Below, one piece after another: positions 10,536-21,956 of a stretch of DNA of 64,000 bases; position 1 is the stretch's first letter, and each line of letters begins with the position of its first letter. Origin of the DNA: Chamaecrista fasciculata. Its lineage: Eukaryota; Streptophyta; Magnoliopsida; Fabales; Fabaceae. The translations under genes and the position numbers were made by a program. The stretch spans positions 1-64,000 of the forward strand of contig QANZ01050193.1 of the NCBI GenBank assembly GCA_003254925.1, written 5' to 3'. Under the pieces are notes generated by a model that saw nothing but the letters and a program-made list of their open reading frames with translations, searched no databases and had not been told where the DNA came from.

Positions 10536-11748
10536 CAATGCAGTCAAGATCGAGATCTTACTCAAGATCGGAAGGAGCATGAGAAAGATCGAATCGTAAG
10601 ATCGAATCGAGGATCGTAAGATCCTATGAATTTCCTAAAAAAATATTATATAAATCATATAAACAATTACTAATATCTATTTATGTGTATATATATATAT
10701 AAATGCTCATAAGTCATAAATTCATCTTATAACTTATGAGTATGTATATATAAATATATATAATAAGCAACAACATCTCCCATTTCTAACAAAAAGCTAA
10801 CAAAAGTTCAGTCAAACGCTAACAAAAACAAAGCAACAACATCTTCATACCTGAAAAAATAAAAATAAAAAGACAACAAACTTAATTATAAGTAGTGAAT
10901 TAGTGATTGAAATCTAAAAAGAAAAAAAAAACTTCAAGCCTAAACTTCAAGCCTAAGTGGTTTGTACTTGTGAACACCGCATTTTGGCCGGGCTCTTTTT
11001 TTTAAGTGTTTAAAACGTTTTAGGGCCTTTTTGAAAGTTTTAAAATGTTTTAGGGTCTTTTGGAAAGTCTCTTAAATATTTTTGGACTTTTTTTGAAAGT
11101 TGTTAAAACATTTTAGGGTCTTTTGGAAGTCATTAAAACGTTTTAGGGCCTTTCTGAAAGTTTTAAAATGTTTTAGGGTCTTTTGGAAAGTCTCTTAAAT
11201 GTTTTTGGGCCTTTGTAGAATTGTTTAAAGTGTTTTTGGATCTTTTTGAAAGTTTTTAAATGTTTTTGGGCCTTTGTGGAATTGTTTAAAGTGTTTTTTG
11301 ACCTTTTTGAAAGTCTTTTAAATATTTTTGGGCCTTTGTGGGATTGTTTAAAGTGTTTTTGGGACCTTTTTGAAAGTTTTATGGTCTTTTGAAAGTCTCT
11401 TAAATGTTTTGGGCCTTTGTGGAATTGTTTAAAGTGTTTTTGAACCTTTTTGAAAGTTTTTAAATGTTTTTGGGCCTTTGTGGAATTGTTTAAAGTGTTT
11501 TTGGGACCTTTTTGAAAGTTTTTAATTGTTTTTGGGTCTTTTTTTTTAAAAAAAAAAGTTTAAAAAAAAATTTACAAGATCGGTAAGATCGGTAAGATCG
11601 TACGATCTTACCGATCTTACGATTTAAATCTAGATCTTACTCAGATCTTGGTCAAAACCGATCTTGCATCCGATTTAACTAGAATTGGCCTTGCAAGATC
11701 GTAAGATCGTACGATCTTACGATTTAAATCTAGATCTTGACTGCCTTG
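10536..11748. mobile_element. hAT-like non-autonomous element, 1213 bp, with GATC-rich palindromic ends and an internal minisatellite
   Basis: The ends are inverted: CAATGCAGTCAAGATC on the left and, inverted, CAAGGCAGTCAAGATC on the right. An 8-bp duplication, GTCAATTG, is at 10528-10535 and 11749-11756. Eight-bp duplications and terminal CA...TG are hAT hallmarks. Subterminal sequence on both sides is crowded with AAGATCG/CGATCTT words, including the palindrome GTAAGATCGTACGATCTTAC. From about 10990 to 11550 lies a degenerate minisatellite with units of about 60-80 bp built on GTTTTTGGGCCTTTGTGGAA and CCTTTTTGAAAGT. No transposase frame is present. Confidence 0.82.
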
Positions 11749-11756
11749 GTCAATTG

Positions 11757-12970
11757 TACCTCAAAATTAAAAGTACAATTAAAAATGATAAAAATGATCG
11801 CATATTTTAAAGATATCAATAGAACTTTTGGCTATAACTTATTAATAAAGTTATCATGTTAATAGTGGAACTTGAATTCATAAATTAATAAATTATAAAT
11901 AAATTCTTTATAAATTAAATTAGCATTATTCTTTCTTTCATTTTTTTTCTTATTAATTTTTCTCTCATCTTTGTTCTCAATTTTTTTTTTAAAAAAAAAG
12001 ATTGAAACAAATGTATTAGATCCAATAAGCTAAGGCCGGGTTGAACCTTGAGTCAATTCCGTTTTCCATTTTGAGCAATGAGGTATAAATATGGATGATA
12101 AGAATTAGAGAGCACGCAACGAATTCCTAGCAACTTGGAAACTATTCCAATGGACCATTTTTATGGAACAACGAATGGCTGTACAACACACACTTGACAT
12201 TATACTATTATAGTATCACAGAGTACGACTTTTCTTTTGAATCGTGGTGTATTCCCTCAACAAATGGCCTCCTTTCACAGGCTCAATATCATGACCACAA
12301 ATGAAATATTCTCAAATAATGCCCTCACTATATAACAACACAACCATTTCTATCATTCTCTATGTATAATTGGACTAAGTAACTAACTTTCCACTCTTAA
12401 GCAACTCACCTACTTTTTCACTTCTGATTTTCAGACTTAATTTCATACTTCAACCCTACAATACCAAATTGAATCTTAAAGTTAGGTAGTTTATGAAGTA
12501 TGTGTAGAGAGGGAGAAAAACTTATATGTATACAAATAATTAATTAAGTTAATAGGCTTCACTCTTTTCTTTTTGTACTTCTTTCTATTTTTTTTATACT
12601 TCACATTTTATGAATAAGTTAAAAAAATTCGTAAAGATATAGTAAATTTGGACCGTAAATTAATAAGAGTTTATTTGTGTAAATAATAGTATATGTAAGT
12701 CATTATAAACCTAAGACCTTTAACTAACTTATAAATTTAAATATAATAAAAAATAATTTTTTTATACATCTCTAAATTCAAAATTATTGAATAATAATAT
12801 ATAAAATTGAACAAGAATCCAATTTAATTATATATAACATAATATATATAAAAGTTACTTCAAATAGATAATTAATTATGTTTTATGAATTATTTTAAGT
12901 TTAGAAATTTACATATAAACATATAACTTGTTTAATTTATTATTATTAAGTCAATTCTGAATTCTAATAT
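11757..12970. other. Intergenic, no gene seen
   Basis: AT-rich DNA with no supported gene, RNA or long repeat. The section 12020-12330 is slightly less AT-rich but has no open frame worth calling on either strand. Confidence 0.5.
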
Positions 12971-12979
12971 TAAATTGAT

Positions 12980-13299
12980 GACAAAAACACTCTTTTAGTT
13001 CCCAATATTTACATCCACTGTCAATTTCATACTCAATCTTTTATTGCTGTCAATCTCGTCCTCATTATTTCACATTATGATTAATTTTTTTATTTGACTA
13101 ACTTCTTTCAATAAATTAATGACATACTTCATCATGTCATTAGCTATGTAGATTATGACGTTAATATTTTGATTACGTAAGAGCAAAAGATAAAATTGAC
13201 CAAAATGTGAAATATTGATGACGAAAATAATTGCAAAAGAAAATCAGGAATAAAATTGCCTGTTGGTGTAAAGTTTGGAGAGAAAAAAATGCTTTTGTT
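12980..13299. mobile_element. MULE-like MITE, 320 bp
   Basis: The left arm, GACAAAAACACTCTTTTAGT onwards, is an imperfect inverse of the right arm ending ATGCTTTTGTT. Inside, 'CAATTTCATACTC' and 'TCATTATTTCACATT' phrases recur in opposite orientation. A 9-bp duplication, TAAATTGAT, is at 12971-12979 and 13300-13308. The arms are clearly diverged, so this is an older insertion than those with near-identical arms. Confidence 0.72.
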
Positions 13300-13308
13300 T
13301 AAATTGAT

Positions 13309-14260
13309 TATGGATTAAGTTTCATGAGTTGTGAATCTAGTTTTAAAAAATTAAAAATAACTCAAATTCACAAATTTATTATAAATTTACGAATTTACAT
13401 GAGTTTTGATAAAAAAAACTAATATGTGACTGAGCTAACTAAAGTTTGGATAAAATATTTTCAAGAATCACGACTTGTTATTTGATTATAGTTTCAATTT
13501 TAATTTCTACTCGTGAGATTTTACATTTCTTGATTAAAAAAAAATATTTTTTGCCCAAAAAAGAGTGAAAAACAAAGATGTACTGTGACACCATTTTTGT
13601 TACTTTGCTTTGCAATGGATTAATTTTGGGCTTCAAACGACATTTTGAAATTATATTAATTGGGCTTTTTGGAATGATTATCAACAAGCTAAGTCCATGG
13701 ACAATATTTCTGTCACAACTTGCTTCCATTAAACGTTTACACAGTCTTGTCCAAAAAATAATATACAGTCAAATTCACAGAAAAAAAAGTCAGATCACCA
13801 TTTACAAGTAAGTATCCCCCACCCCCCACACACAAGTGGTCTGTGGGAAATGAGGATAAAATTATAGTCAAAAGATTATTTGTTTTATTAATTTAGTTAG
13901 TTAAAGGTATTGTTTTCAAATTTTATTTTTTTTAATTAATTAGATGGTCTCGTTAAATATTAACACTCATTTTATTAGTTTTCATACACACATGTTATTT
14001 ATTTGTTTGTCTAACTCTCTAGATCATCCAAATTAGAGAAAACGATTCATCAAATTGGGAGATTTTGAGTTTTAGAGATCAAATAAAGAATGAAACATTA
14101 TTTTTAAAAAACTTTGAATTGTTATTTTAAATTAATTTCTTAAAAAATCATATTGTTCAAAATTCAAACAATTTTTCACCCAAAAAAACAAAAGTTCAAA
14201 CAATTAATTCCCTTCCCATTTGTCCACACGCCACCACTGCACCACATGTGAACGTTTTTA
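13309..14260. other. Intergenic, no gene seen
   Basis: Open frames at 13478-13729 (-) and 13578-13811 (+) overlap one another and match nothing I recognise. The segment is AT-rich, with one C-rich spot (CCCCCACCCCCCACACACA) at about 13816-13834. Confidence 0.5.
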
Positions 14261-14269
14261 ATTTTTTTT

Positions 14270-15627
14270 GGCCAAAGTGTGAATTTGGTCCTATAACTTT
14301 GCTATTGTTTCTAAATCAGTCCTATAACTTTTTTTGTCTCGAATTTGGTCCTGTAACTTTGCTCCAATTCTCAAATCAGTCCTATAACTTTTTTTGTCTC
14401 GTATTTAGTCCTATATCTTTGCTCCAGGTTCCAAATCAGTCCTATATCTTTTTTTGTGTCAGTATTCGTCCCATATGTTTTGAAAACCTCTCACCGTTAG
14501 TCCTTCGTCTATTTTAAATTACAGTTTAGTCCTGAAAACTTCAAGTCTCTTTCACTTTAGTCCCTGACTATCAAAATGAAAGTGAAAGAGCATCCCTGAA
14601 GATTCTCAAATCTTATATCTTGATCCCTAATCCATGAATTCTTCATGAAATGGAATAGAAATTCAAAAACAACACAAATTAAAGTAAATGACCAAGGGAC
14701 CAAAACGGAAAATGCAGAAAATTTAAAACCCACTGGAAAATGCCCCAAAGTCGCTGAAAAACGTATGGAAATCGTCGAGAAACTCAAAAATTTATCCAAA
14801 AACCTCAATTCTCACTGAAATCTCACTCAAATAATCGCCCTCAAATGCTTTAAAAAAGAATTTTCGAAAATCCAAACTTTTGAGGAGGGAGGTGATAGAA
14901 GAAATGTAAGGGATTTTAGAACTTCTTTCTCGGAATCACTAAATGTACGAGAATCTTCTATCACCTCCCTCCGCAAAAGTTTGGATTTTCGAAAATTATT
15001 TCTTAAAGCATCTGATGATGATTATTTGAGAGAGATTTCAGTGAAAACTGGGGTTTTTTTTTTAGTTTTTGAGTTTATCGGTGATTTCCGTACGTTTTCC
15101 GGTGGGTTTTAAATTTTCTGCGTTTTTAGTTTTGGTCCCTCTGTCATTTGCTTTAATTTGTGTTGTTTTTGCATTTCTATTCCATTTCATGAAGAATTCA
15201 TGGATTAGGGACCAAGATGTAAGGTTTGAGAATCTTCAGGGATGCTCTTTCACTTTCATTTTGATAATCAGGGACTAAAGTGAAAGGGACTTGAAGTTTT
15301 CAGCACTAAACTATAATTTAAAATAGGCGGAGGACTAACAGTTGGAGGTTTTCAAAACATATGGGACCAAAACTGAGACAAAAAAAAAGATATAGGACTG
15401 ATTTGTGACCTGGAGCAAAGACATAAGACCAAATACGAGACAAAAAAAGTTATAGGACTGATTTGGGAACTGAAGCAAAGTTACAGGACCAAATTCGAGA
15501 CAAAAAAAGTTATAGGACTGATTTGGGAACTGGAGCAAAGTTACAGGACCGAATTCGAGACAAAAAAAGTTATAGGACTAATTTGGGAACTGCAGCAAAG
15601 TTATAGGACCAAATTCACACTTTGGCC
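14270..15627. mobile_element. Long palindromic MULE-like element, 1358 bp, arms about 650 bp
   Basis: It starts GGCCAAAGTGTGAATTTGGT and ends with the inverse, ...CCAAATTCACACTTTGGCC. The two arms are inverted copies over almost the whole length and meet in a short loop near 14900-14960, where CACCTCCCTC and its complement face each other. Within each arm a unit of about 60 bp, 'CAAATCAGTCCTATAACTTT' plus 'TTTTTGTCTC', is repeated in tandem. A T-rich 9-base flank on each side (14261-14269 and 15628-15636) is compatible with a duplication but too simple to prove one. A second copy of this family is at 53525-54689. The frames at 14557-14808 and 15069-15278 are the two arms read through, not genes. 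Confidence 0.85.
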
Positions 15628-15733
15628 TTTTTTTTTTTGGCCAACTGTGAACGTTTTTATTAAAGTGACAATTTTAGAACGTGAAAGCTAATAACAAAGG
15701 AGTCAAGCATGTGCAAACAGCTAAACACACATG

Positions 15734-16101
15734 GTAAAGATATTTTTTATTTTTAAATTTTATATCAATTGTTAATTTCGTCTTCAAATTTTATTTATTA
15801 TTAGTTTTGTCTTTAGAATTTCATATTTTAACTGATTTTATCATTTTCGCTAACTTCATTCATTAACAATTAACGATAAATTCTACGTGATTTTTAATCT
15901 GAATTAAGATTTATCTATTTTTTCAACAATTTCATGTGTCACAAGTCACGTGAAATTTTGTTATTAATTTGTTGAATGAAGTTAGTAGAATAAATAAAAT
16001 TAACTGAAAGATTAAATTTTAAAGGAAAAATTGATAATGAACAAATTTTGAAAATGAAATGAAAAATTATCTTAAAATTCAAGGACCAAAAACTTTTGCC
16101 C
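15734..16101. mobile_element. Probable MITE, 368 bp, diverged inverted arms
   Basis: Left-arm phrases such as AATTTCGTCTTCAAATTTT and CTAACTTCATTCA recur inverted in the right arm (TGAATGAAGTTAGTAGAAT, CAAATTTTGAAAATGAAAT). Flanks ACACACATG (15725-15733) and AGACACATG (16102-16110) could be a 9-bp duplication with one change. The arms are clearly diverged. No coding frame. Confidence 0.55.
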
Positions 16102-16110
16102 AGACACATG

Positions 16111-17767
16111 CATCCTTATACTTCATGATTATATTTAAAATAATGACTTGAGGCCTAAGTCTGATGAAGAGATACAAAGAAATTAAGTTAAGATCGAGGG
16201 GATATATATCCATCAACCACCATTATCCCAACAATAAAGTACTTAGATTCAAATTGACTTTTAAAGGTTCAGATAAGCTTTATATTGAGAAAAACCTCAA
16301 GAATCAAGAGCAATATATTGAGATTCGAGAATCAAGAATTAAATAAGAATGATTAGATATCTCGGTCTATGCTTATAATTAAATGGTAACTTCCCTGACG
16401 TGATTGAGACTAACTATAACTAACTTAATTTGGAGGTTAAGGGAACACAATTCAAATTAAATGACTCCCTTCATATATTTGTCTCATGCTATTGTTACAA
16501 TATGTAAATGTATCTCAATGTCAAGAACTTGAGTGACGCATACATTTATTTTGTCCCAAAATTATATTCCATACCAAAGTTAGATGATGTTACTTTATTC
16601 ACTAATCATCGCAACTAGCTAGAGAAACTAAATAAAACAAAATATATTAAACGACCCGATGCCATATAAGTCCACGCACTTAGAAATGCTTTCACATATA
16701 CAATCTTCTGATCTTCACACAAACTCACACAAACCATGTTTATTTTAATGTGATGATCAGCACTTGCCTGCCTAATTAATTACCTCAATAAATTACTACA
16801 TTGACTGAATTATATTGATGACTTGAAAAGGCTTAATTATAACGTTTGATGATGGTGTCATCGTGGGGAACTACAGGAACACAAGATGTAACATTAGGAA
16901 ACAATTAATAATTAAAATCCAATTGTTCTGCATTCGTCATTAATTATTTTGTCTCTTACAAAGTGTACAAACCCCAGTAATGATGGTTTAATTTCGTTTA
17001 AAATTAAATATATGCAAATAGTGTCAGAGCGCATATATAATTTATATAAATAATTATGTATGATTCATGACAAAATTAGATAACTTGACCTAAACTAAGT
17101 TATAGTCTTCCACGCACTTTACCTAATATATATAATTTGATAGTCTGTTCCATTTTCGGATCAACTCGGAAAGTTAACAAAAATAGGTTAGCCAATATTA
17201 GCTTATTTAATCAATCTTGAATAATCAAATTGTGACATCTATGAGCGAAATAGATCTGATGTGTAGAAGAGAATTTTCTAGGTTATCTGAAGTGTATCAG
17301 TTCAATGTATTAATATACAATATAGAAGGACTAATCTGAAAATACAGAAGGACTAATCTGCAATTATAGCAAACTAACTAAACCCATAATAGAATTCAGC
17401 TAAAGTAACTAAATCTAGTTGATACACATACACTCACTACACCCTTATAACATCAATCATAATTGAACTATGATGCTTAAATGACCGCTTTATAGGTTAA
17501 ATATATAAAGTTGTATCATTCCTAATAATTATAACTTTTGATAATAAACACTTGATTTAATAACTAGTATCAAAGTCATAGATCATGTTCGATTCTCAGC
17601 GAGACAATTGTATTATCTATGACAAAGGCCTACGCATGAAGCCTAAATATAGTAGAACAATAGTATTTAGCGTTTGAAGTTACACTATTGTGAATTTAAA
17701 AAAATAAAGTTACATCTTTATTAAGGTTTAATTTATAGCTTTTGGCCTAGATAGCGGTGTGCATGAT
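16111..17767. other. Intergenic, no gene seen
   Basis: This is AT-rich DNA. A tRNA-like B-box, TGTTCGATTCTCAG, near 17588-17601 could be a SINE relic but lacks a convincing A box. No coding frame is supported. Confidence 0.5.
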
Positions 17768-17776
17768 TTAACATTA

Positions 17777-18540
17777 GGGTAAATTACTAATTAAATACTC
17801 GTGGTTAGGCCGAATCTCACATTACTGCCGTGTGGTTTCAAAAGTTGCACTTTAGGTACCTGAGAAGTGCGTCGTTTAGCAATTAGGTACCTGTAGTTTT
17901 ATTCCGTCAATTTTAACGGAAAATGATGACGTGGTGCTCACGTGAGTCAGTGAAAAATCAAATTTTGGTCCACGAACTTTGGGATAAGTTTCACTTTTTT
18001 TTTTAAAAAAAAAATCATATTTTTTATTTAACCCATTTATTTATTTTATGTATTTTTTATGTTTTTATTCACCCCTACTCAAATACGTAATAATAAGTGA
18101 GTTAAAAAAGAGGGGAAGAGAAATTTTCATTCTTAATTACAAATTGGAGATAAATTCTGATAAAATCACATTTTGGAGATCAAAACGGAAAAAATGTGAA
18201 AGTTTAAGGACAAAAAATAGCTTTTATGACCAAAATGAAACTTACCCCATAGTTTGAGAACCAAAAATGAGATTTTAACCTTGGAGTGGAAACCAACGAC
18301 TAAGATGCAAGAGAAACCAACGGTTAAGATGCAATAGAAATCGACGGTTAAGATACATTGGAAATCGATGGCTAAGATTGTGCCACGTCAGCATTTTCCC
18401 TTCAAATTAACGGAACAAAAACACAGGTACCCTAATTGCTAAACGACTCACATCTCATGTACCTAAAGTGCAACTTTTGAAACCATATGGCAGTAATGTA
18501 AGATTCGGCCTAACCACATATACTTAATTTGTAATTTACC
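17777..18540. mobile_element. MULE-like element, 764 bp, perfect 9-bp duplication
   Basis: It begins GGGTAAATTACTAATTAAAT and ends ...ACTTAATTTGTAATTTACC. The arms share, inverted, 'TGGTTAGGCCGAATC', 'CAAAAGTTGCACTTTAGGTA' and 'TTAGCAATTAGG'. A perfect 9-bp duplication, TTAACATTA, is at 17768-17776 and 18541-18549. The middle holds three short direct repeats of the phrase 'AACCAACGGTTAAGATGCA' at about 18290-18380. It has the same GGGTAAATTA terminus as the elements at 674, 1903, 7657 and 47929 but a different body. No transposase. Confidence 0.85.
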
Positions 18541-18549
18541 TTAACATTA

Positions 18550-20259
18550 ACTATATTACAAGTTTGGATCAGATAAGTTTAAGAAGAAAAATAATTATGA
18601 GAAGTAACTATTCAATACTATATTACAATTCTAACATCACACACCTATTTCAACAAAAGAAGACATTAATTATTATGAACATAAACTTAAATGAATTAAA
18701 TAATATAAAAACAATTTCAACTTAATTATTAAGTTAAGATCAGAGAACTCTTTAAACTTGTAAATGATATCATATGTGGTTGATTCTCCCTCCATGATTA
18801 ATAACAACGACCGGCAAAGTGGCTGATTGGAACATTGAAATTGAACTTTAATTTTATTTAAAAAGTGTGGAAACTGTAGTAATCTCGTGGGGATGAAAAA
18901 AAAAAAAGAAACTAAAAACGAAAGAGATTAGAAGATAGGGTAGGTGACGCGATCCGTGATGTTTCATGTTAATTAGGTCGTTGATATGAACGCAACAGAA
19001 AACAAAGAAATATTTATTAAATTTACAGGAAATAAGCTTGTAATTAAATTAATATATGAAAGAGCAAACACGGAAATATTGTAATCTATCGTAAACCAAA
19101 TCTGATAAATGAATATTAATTTGTATATTGTCCCAAGATCACTCCTTACCAGTTATGACAACAAAGGTAATAAATTAAAATCAATCCAATAATACCCTCT
19201 ACCGTATAATATAATGAACTACGTAATGTATTATTTTTTTTAAAAAAATACAATTTTATTTTACATATTATCACTAATACGTACTCTCGTTGAATCGTGA
19301 ATTGTCTTTTAATTTCTAGCATAAGAAATGTACTTCGCTGTAACTTAATACTTTTTTTCATTAAAAAAAAAAATTGTTTCATGAACTAATTAATTAACCT
19401 TACTGTATAATTGGGATTCCATGGCCAAGAAATCTAGAAATAATCAAGATATGTATGCAAAAAGTGTAGTAACCTTGTTTTTTTCTTCACCATCTACACT
19501 ATTAGTTGATGTATATAAAAAGGAACAGTTCGGAGTTGCAAAGTTTGAGTTTAGAGGCATCCAAATTGGCAAATTGGATCACATGCATGCATAAATTTCC
19601 AAAATTCAAGTCAAGAAGCTTGTAGTCAAAACTCTTCCTTTTAACCCTTCGAAATGCCATTTTTCTGTTCTACTTTGAATTTGTGCGTTACTTTTAGTTT
19701 TCCTTTTTCTTTTCTTTCTTTTTCCCCACACTTTATGGAAAGTCTCCTTTGAAAATCGATTTTAATCAACTGTCTAGATGCTCGCCTTTTCCCCGTCTTG
19801 TTGCTATCACAAACACATGTTTATTAATGCAAATATAGGAATTACATTGTGTGTATGAATAAATGATTCGATGTGTGTTTATGGTTCACATTATGTTTCA
19901 ACGAAATTAATTATGGGATCGAGTAAATGTTTCCTCGAGGAACAAAATTTTCAATATGTTCGTCTAATCCTAATTAATTAACGGTCAAATCAGGACGGAG
20001 TGTCCAATGCATTCAATTAACCTTTGTATGCCCTAATTAATTAACAAACATGTACAGCTTTGTTTGGATTCATTCCATTGGAATCCTTCAATATTTATAT
20101 ATGATGTGAAAAATATATAGGGTTACTTGAATTTTGATTATAGATAATGATAAATATTAAAATTATTTTTCTTAACCATATAACTAAATATTTAAAGATG
20201 ATCAATATCAAATATCTCATAAAATTTTAAACATTATACATAGTATCTCGTGAGATCCT
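18550..20259. other. Intergenic, no gene seen
   Basis: AT-rich DNA with homopolymer runs. The frame at 19146-19382 (-) is low-complexity and unsupported. No RNA genes or long repeats are visible by eye. Confidence 0.5.
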
Positions 20260-20269
20260 CTAACTATAT

Positions 20270-20437
20270 GGCTTTGAATTCTCTGCAGTATTGCACCAAG
20301 ACATTACTGCAGAGGGCTAATGATATTGTGCCATGTATACAACTTGTACACATGGCACAAAATCATTGGTCCTCTCACCTCTGCAGTACTGCACTAATAC
20401 TGCATTAGTACAGTACGTACTGCAGAGGATTATCTTC
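20270..20437. mobile_element. Small MITE-like inverted repeat, 168 bp
   Basis: CTCTGCAGTATTGCACCAAG on the left faces ...GTACGTACTGCAGAG on the right. The centre holds the complementary pair GTGCCATGTATACAA / TTGTACACATGGCAC. The flanks CTAACTATAT at 20260-20269 and 20438-20447 form a 10-base direct repeat, probably a 9-bp duplication plus one matching base. Non-coding. Confidence 0.65.
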
Positions 20438-20796
20438 CTAACTATATAACTTCAATACTTTAAGGATAGTGTCTATGAGGTTATAAAAAAAAAAAAAGGA
20501 TAGTGTCTATGAAAAATCTCTAATTAATTTCCACTGTGAGGCATTATTGTACATGCAGATTTTTCATCCCCAAGTTAAATAAATATAAACCCCAAATGAA
20601 GTCTAATTCCTCGTTTAATATATATCTTGTTTAAATAGATCTTGAGATAAATCAAATTTCTTAGTTCCGAGAAGGTTCTGCTGTTCTGCATATTTGATGA
20701 AATTCACACTAGAACAAGGCATTAGTCAAGACGACGGCAAGTATGAACTTTAATTTGCAATTAATCAGAGTTAATAAATCATGTTCATATTATATA

Positions 20797-20961
20797 CTAG
20801 TTGGTTTGCGTGCCCGTTATATGTAAAATAAATAAGGGACTAAATTGTTAACTTAGTAAAGAAAGAGAGACCAAATAGTAAATTTTCTCTTATTTTTAAT
20901 TTCATAGACTATAGTTTTAAACATGGACAACCAGAAAGGGGTGGAACCATATAATATAAGA
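20797..20961 (-). mobile_element. Short non-autonomous Helitron, 165 bp
   Basis: On the minus strand it starts TCTTATATTATATGG and ends GGGCACGCAAACCAACTAG. It is flanked by A and T like the copy at 4762-4962, whose interior it shares (for example 'AAATAAATAAGGGACTAAAT' on the plus strand). Very short AT microsatellites follow at about 20995-21012 and 21027-21052. Confidence 0.62.
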
Positions 20962-21021
20962 TAACATCTAATCAAGTTAGAAACACATCTGATATATATA
21001 TATATATATATATGTGAACTT

Positions 21022-21057
<36 letters not shown>

Positions 21058-21287
21058 GGATTAACCAAAGGAAACTTTTTCCCATCAACAGTTCAAATAC
21101 TAGCTAGATAGTAAGCAATAAAAGGGGCCGTGCAGTCAATAAATGAAAGAAGACTGAAAAAGATGTATATGCTTGTTTAAGATCTACTTCAAAGATTAAA
21201 AAAAAAAAAAGGATAAAAGAGAGCATAAAAATAGAGAGAAAAACCAGAAGGGGAAGATGGAAAACCAATTAGGAAGTGACAGCTCAA

Positions 21288-21440
21288 AGTCAATGAATTA
21301 TAATGTCAGGGGATACTTCAAATGGATGGACATTAAATAATAGAATTTGTTATTTCATTTGACTTTTAATTTATTCAATTCTAGATAATTAATAGAATTT
21401 GGAGATGGTTTATGAGGGTCTGTGACTCTTGACCTTGACC
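21288..21440 (+). promoter_or_regulatory. W-box cluster upstream of the WRKY gene
   Basis: Four copies of the WRKY target TTGAC(C/T) lie here: AGTCAA (inverse of TTGACT) at 21288-21293, TTGACT at 21359-21364, and TTGACC twice in direct tandem at 21429-21440. They are about 520-670 bp before the start codon. W-boxes in WRKY promoters commonly mediate auto- or cross-regulation, so this is a plausible feedback site. A TATA-like TATATATA at 21763-21770 could be the core promoter. Confidence 0.5.
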
Positions 21441-21956
21441 AATTATTATGGTTCAAGTACTCCAACAAGCAGACATGTATATTTTAGTGATCGATTGAGT
21501 ATTATGCATGCGCCAATATTAATTATCTAGAATTGAATATAGTTAGGGTGGTTAATTAGTTTCAAATTTGAATGCAGTTGGATTAAAGATTTAAATTGAA
21601 TAAAATATAATATATAAATAAAGTCTTGCAAGGACGACGAAACTGATCAAAGGGTGTGAATTAGGACCGATTTATCGTCGTGATTTCCTCAGACTTTCCG
21701 AAATAATAATCAAACAAAAGTCTATTAATTTCTCTCTTCCACTCGCTTCGAATTCGCTTCTCTATATATATTCCTATTTTGTTGGATTGGTTTCATCTTT
21801 AATTTCGACAAACATATATAGCTTTTGCATATACATATCTAAATAAAGCTAGCTACTTTCATTCGTTTTTGCCGCCTCTTCTCTTAATATTTGCTAATCA
21901 ATACGTGTGTACGTATATATTAGCTAGAAGCAGATATATACTTGTGATATATCGAT

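Noticed and set aside
14557-15278. Two 70-83 codon frames with similar peptides on opposite strands
   Set aside because: They are the two inverted arms of one palindromic element. The peptides are translations of non-coding repeat phrases, and they recur at 53752-54463 for the same reason.
17525-17650. tRNA or SINE relic
   Set aside because: A single B-box-like TGTTCGATTC is present but there is no good A box, no cloverleaf and no flanking duplication.
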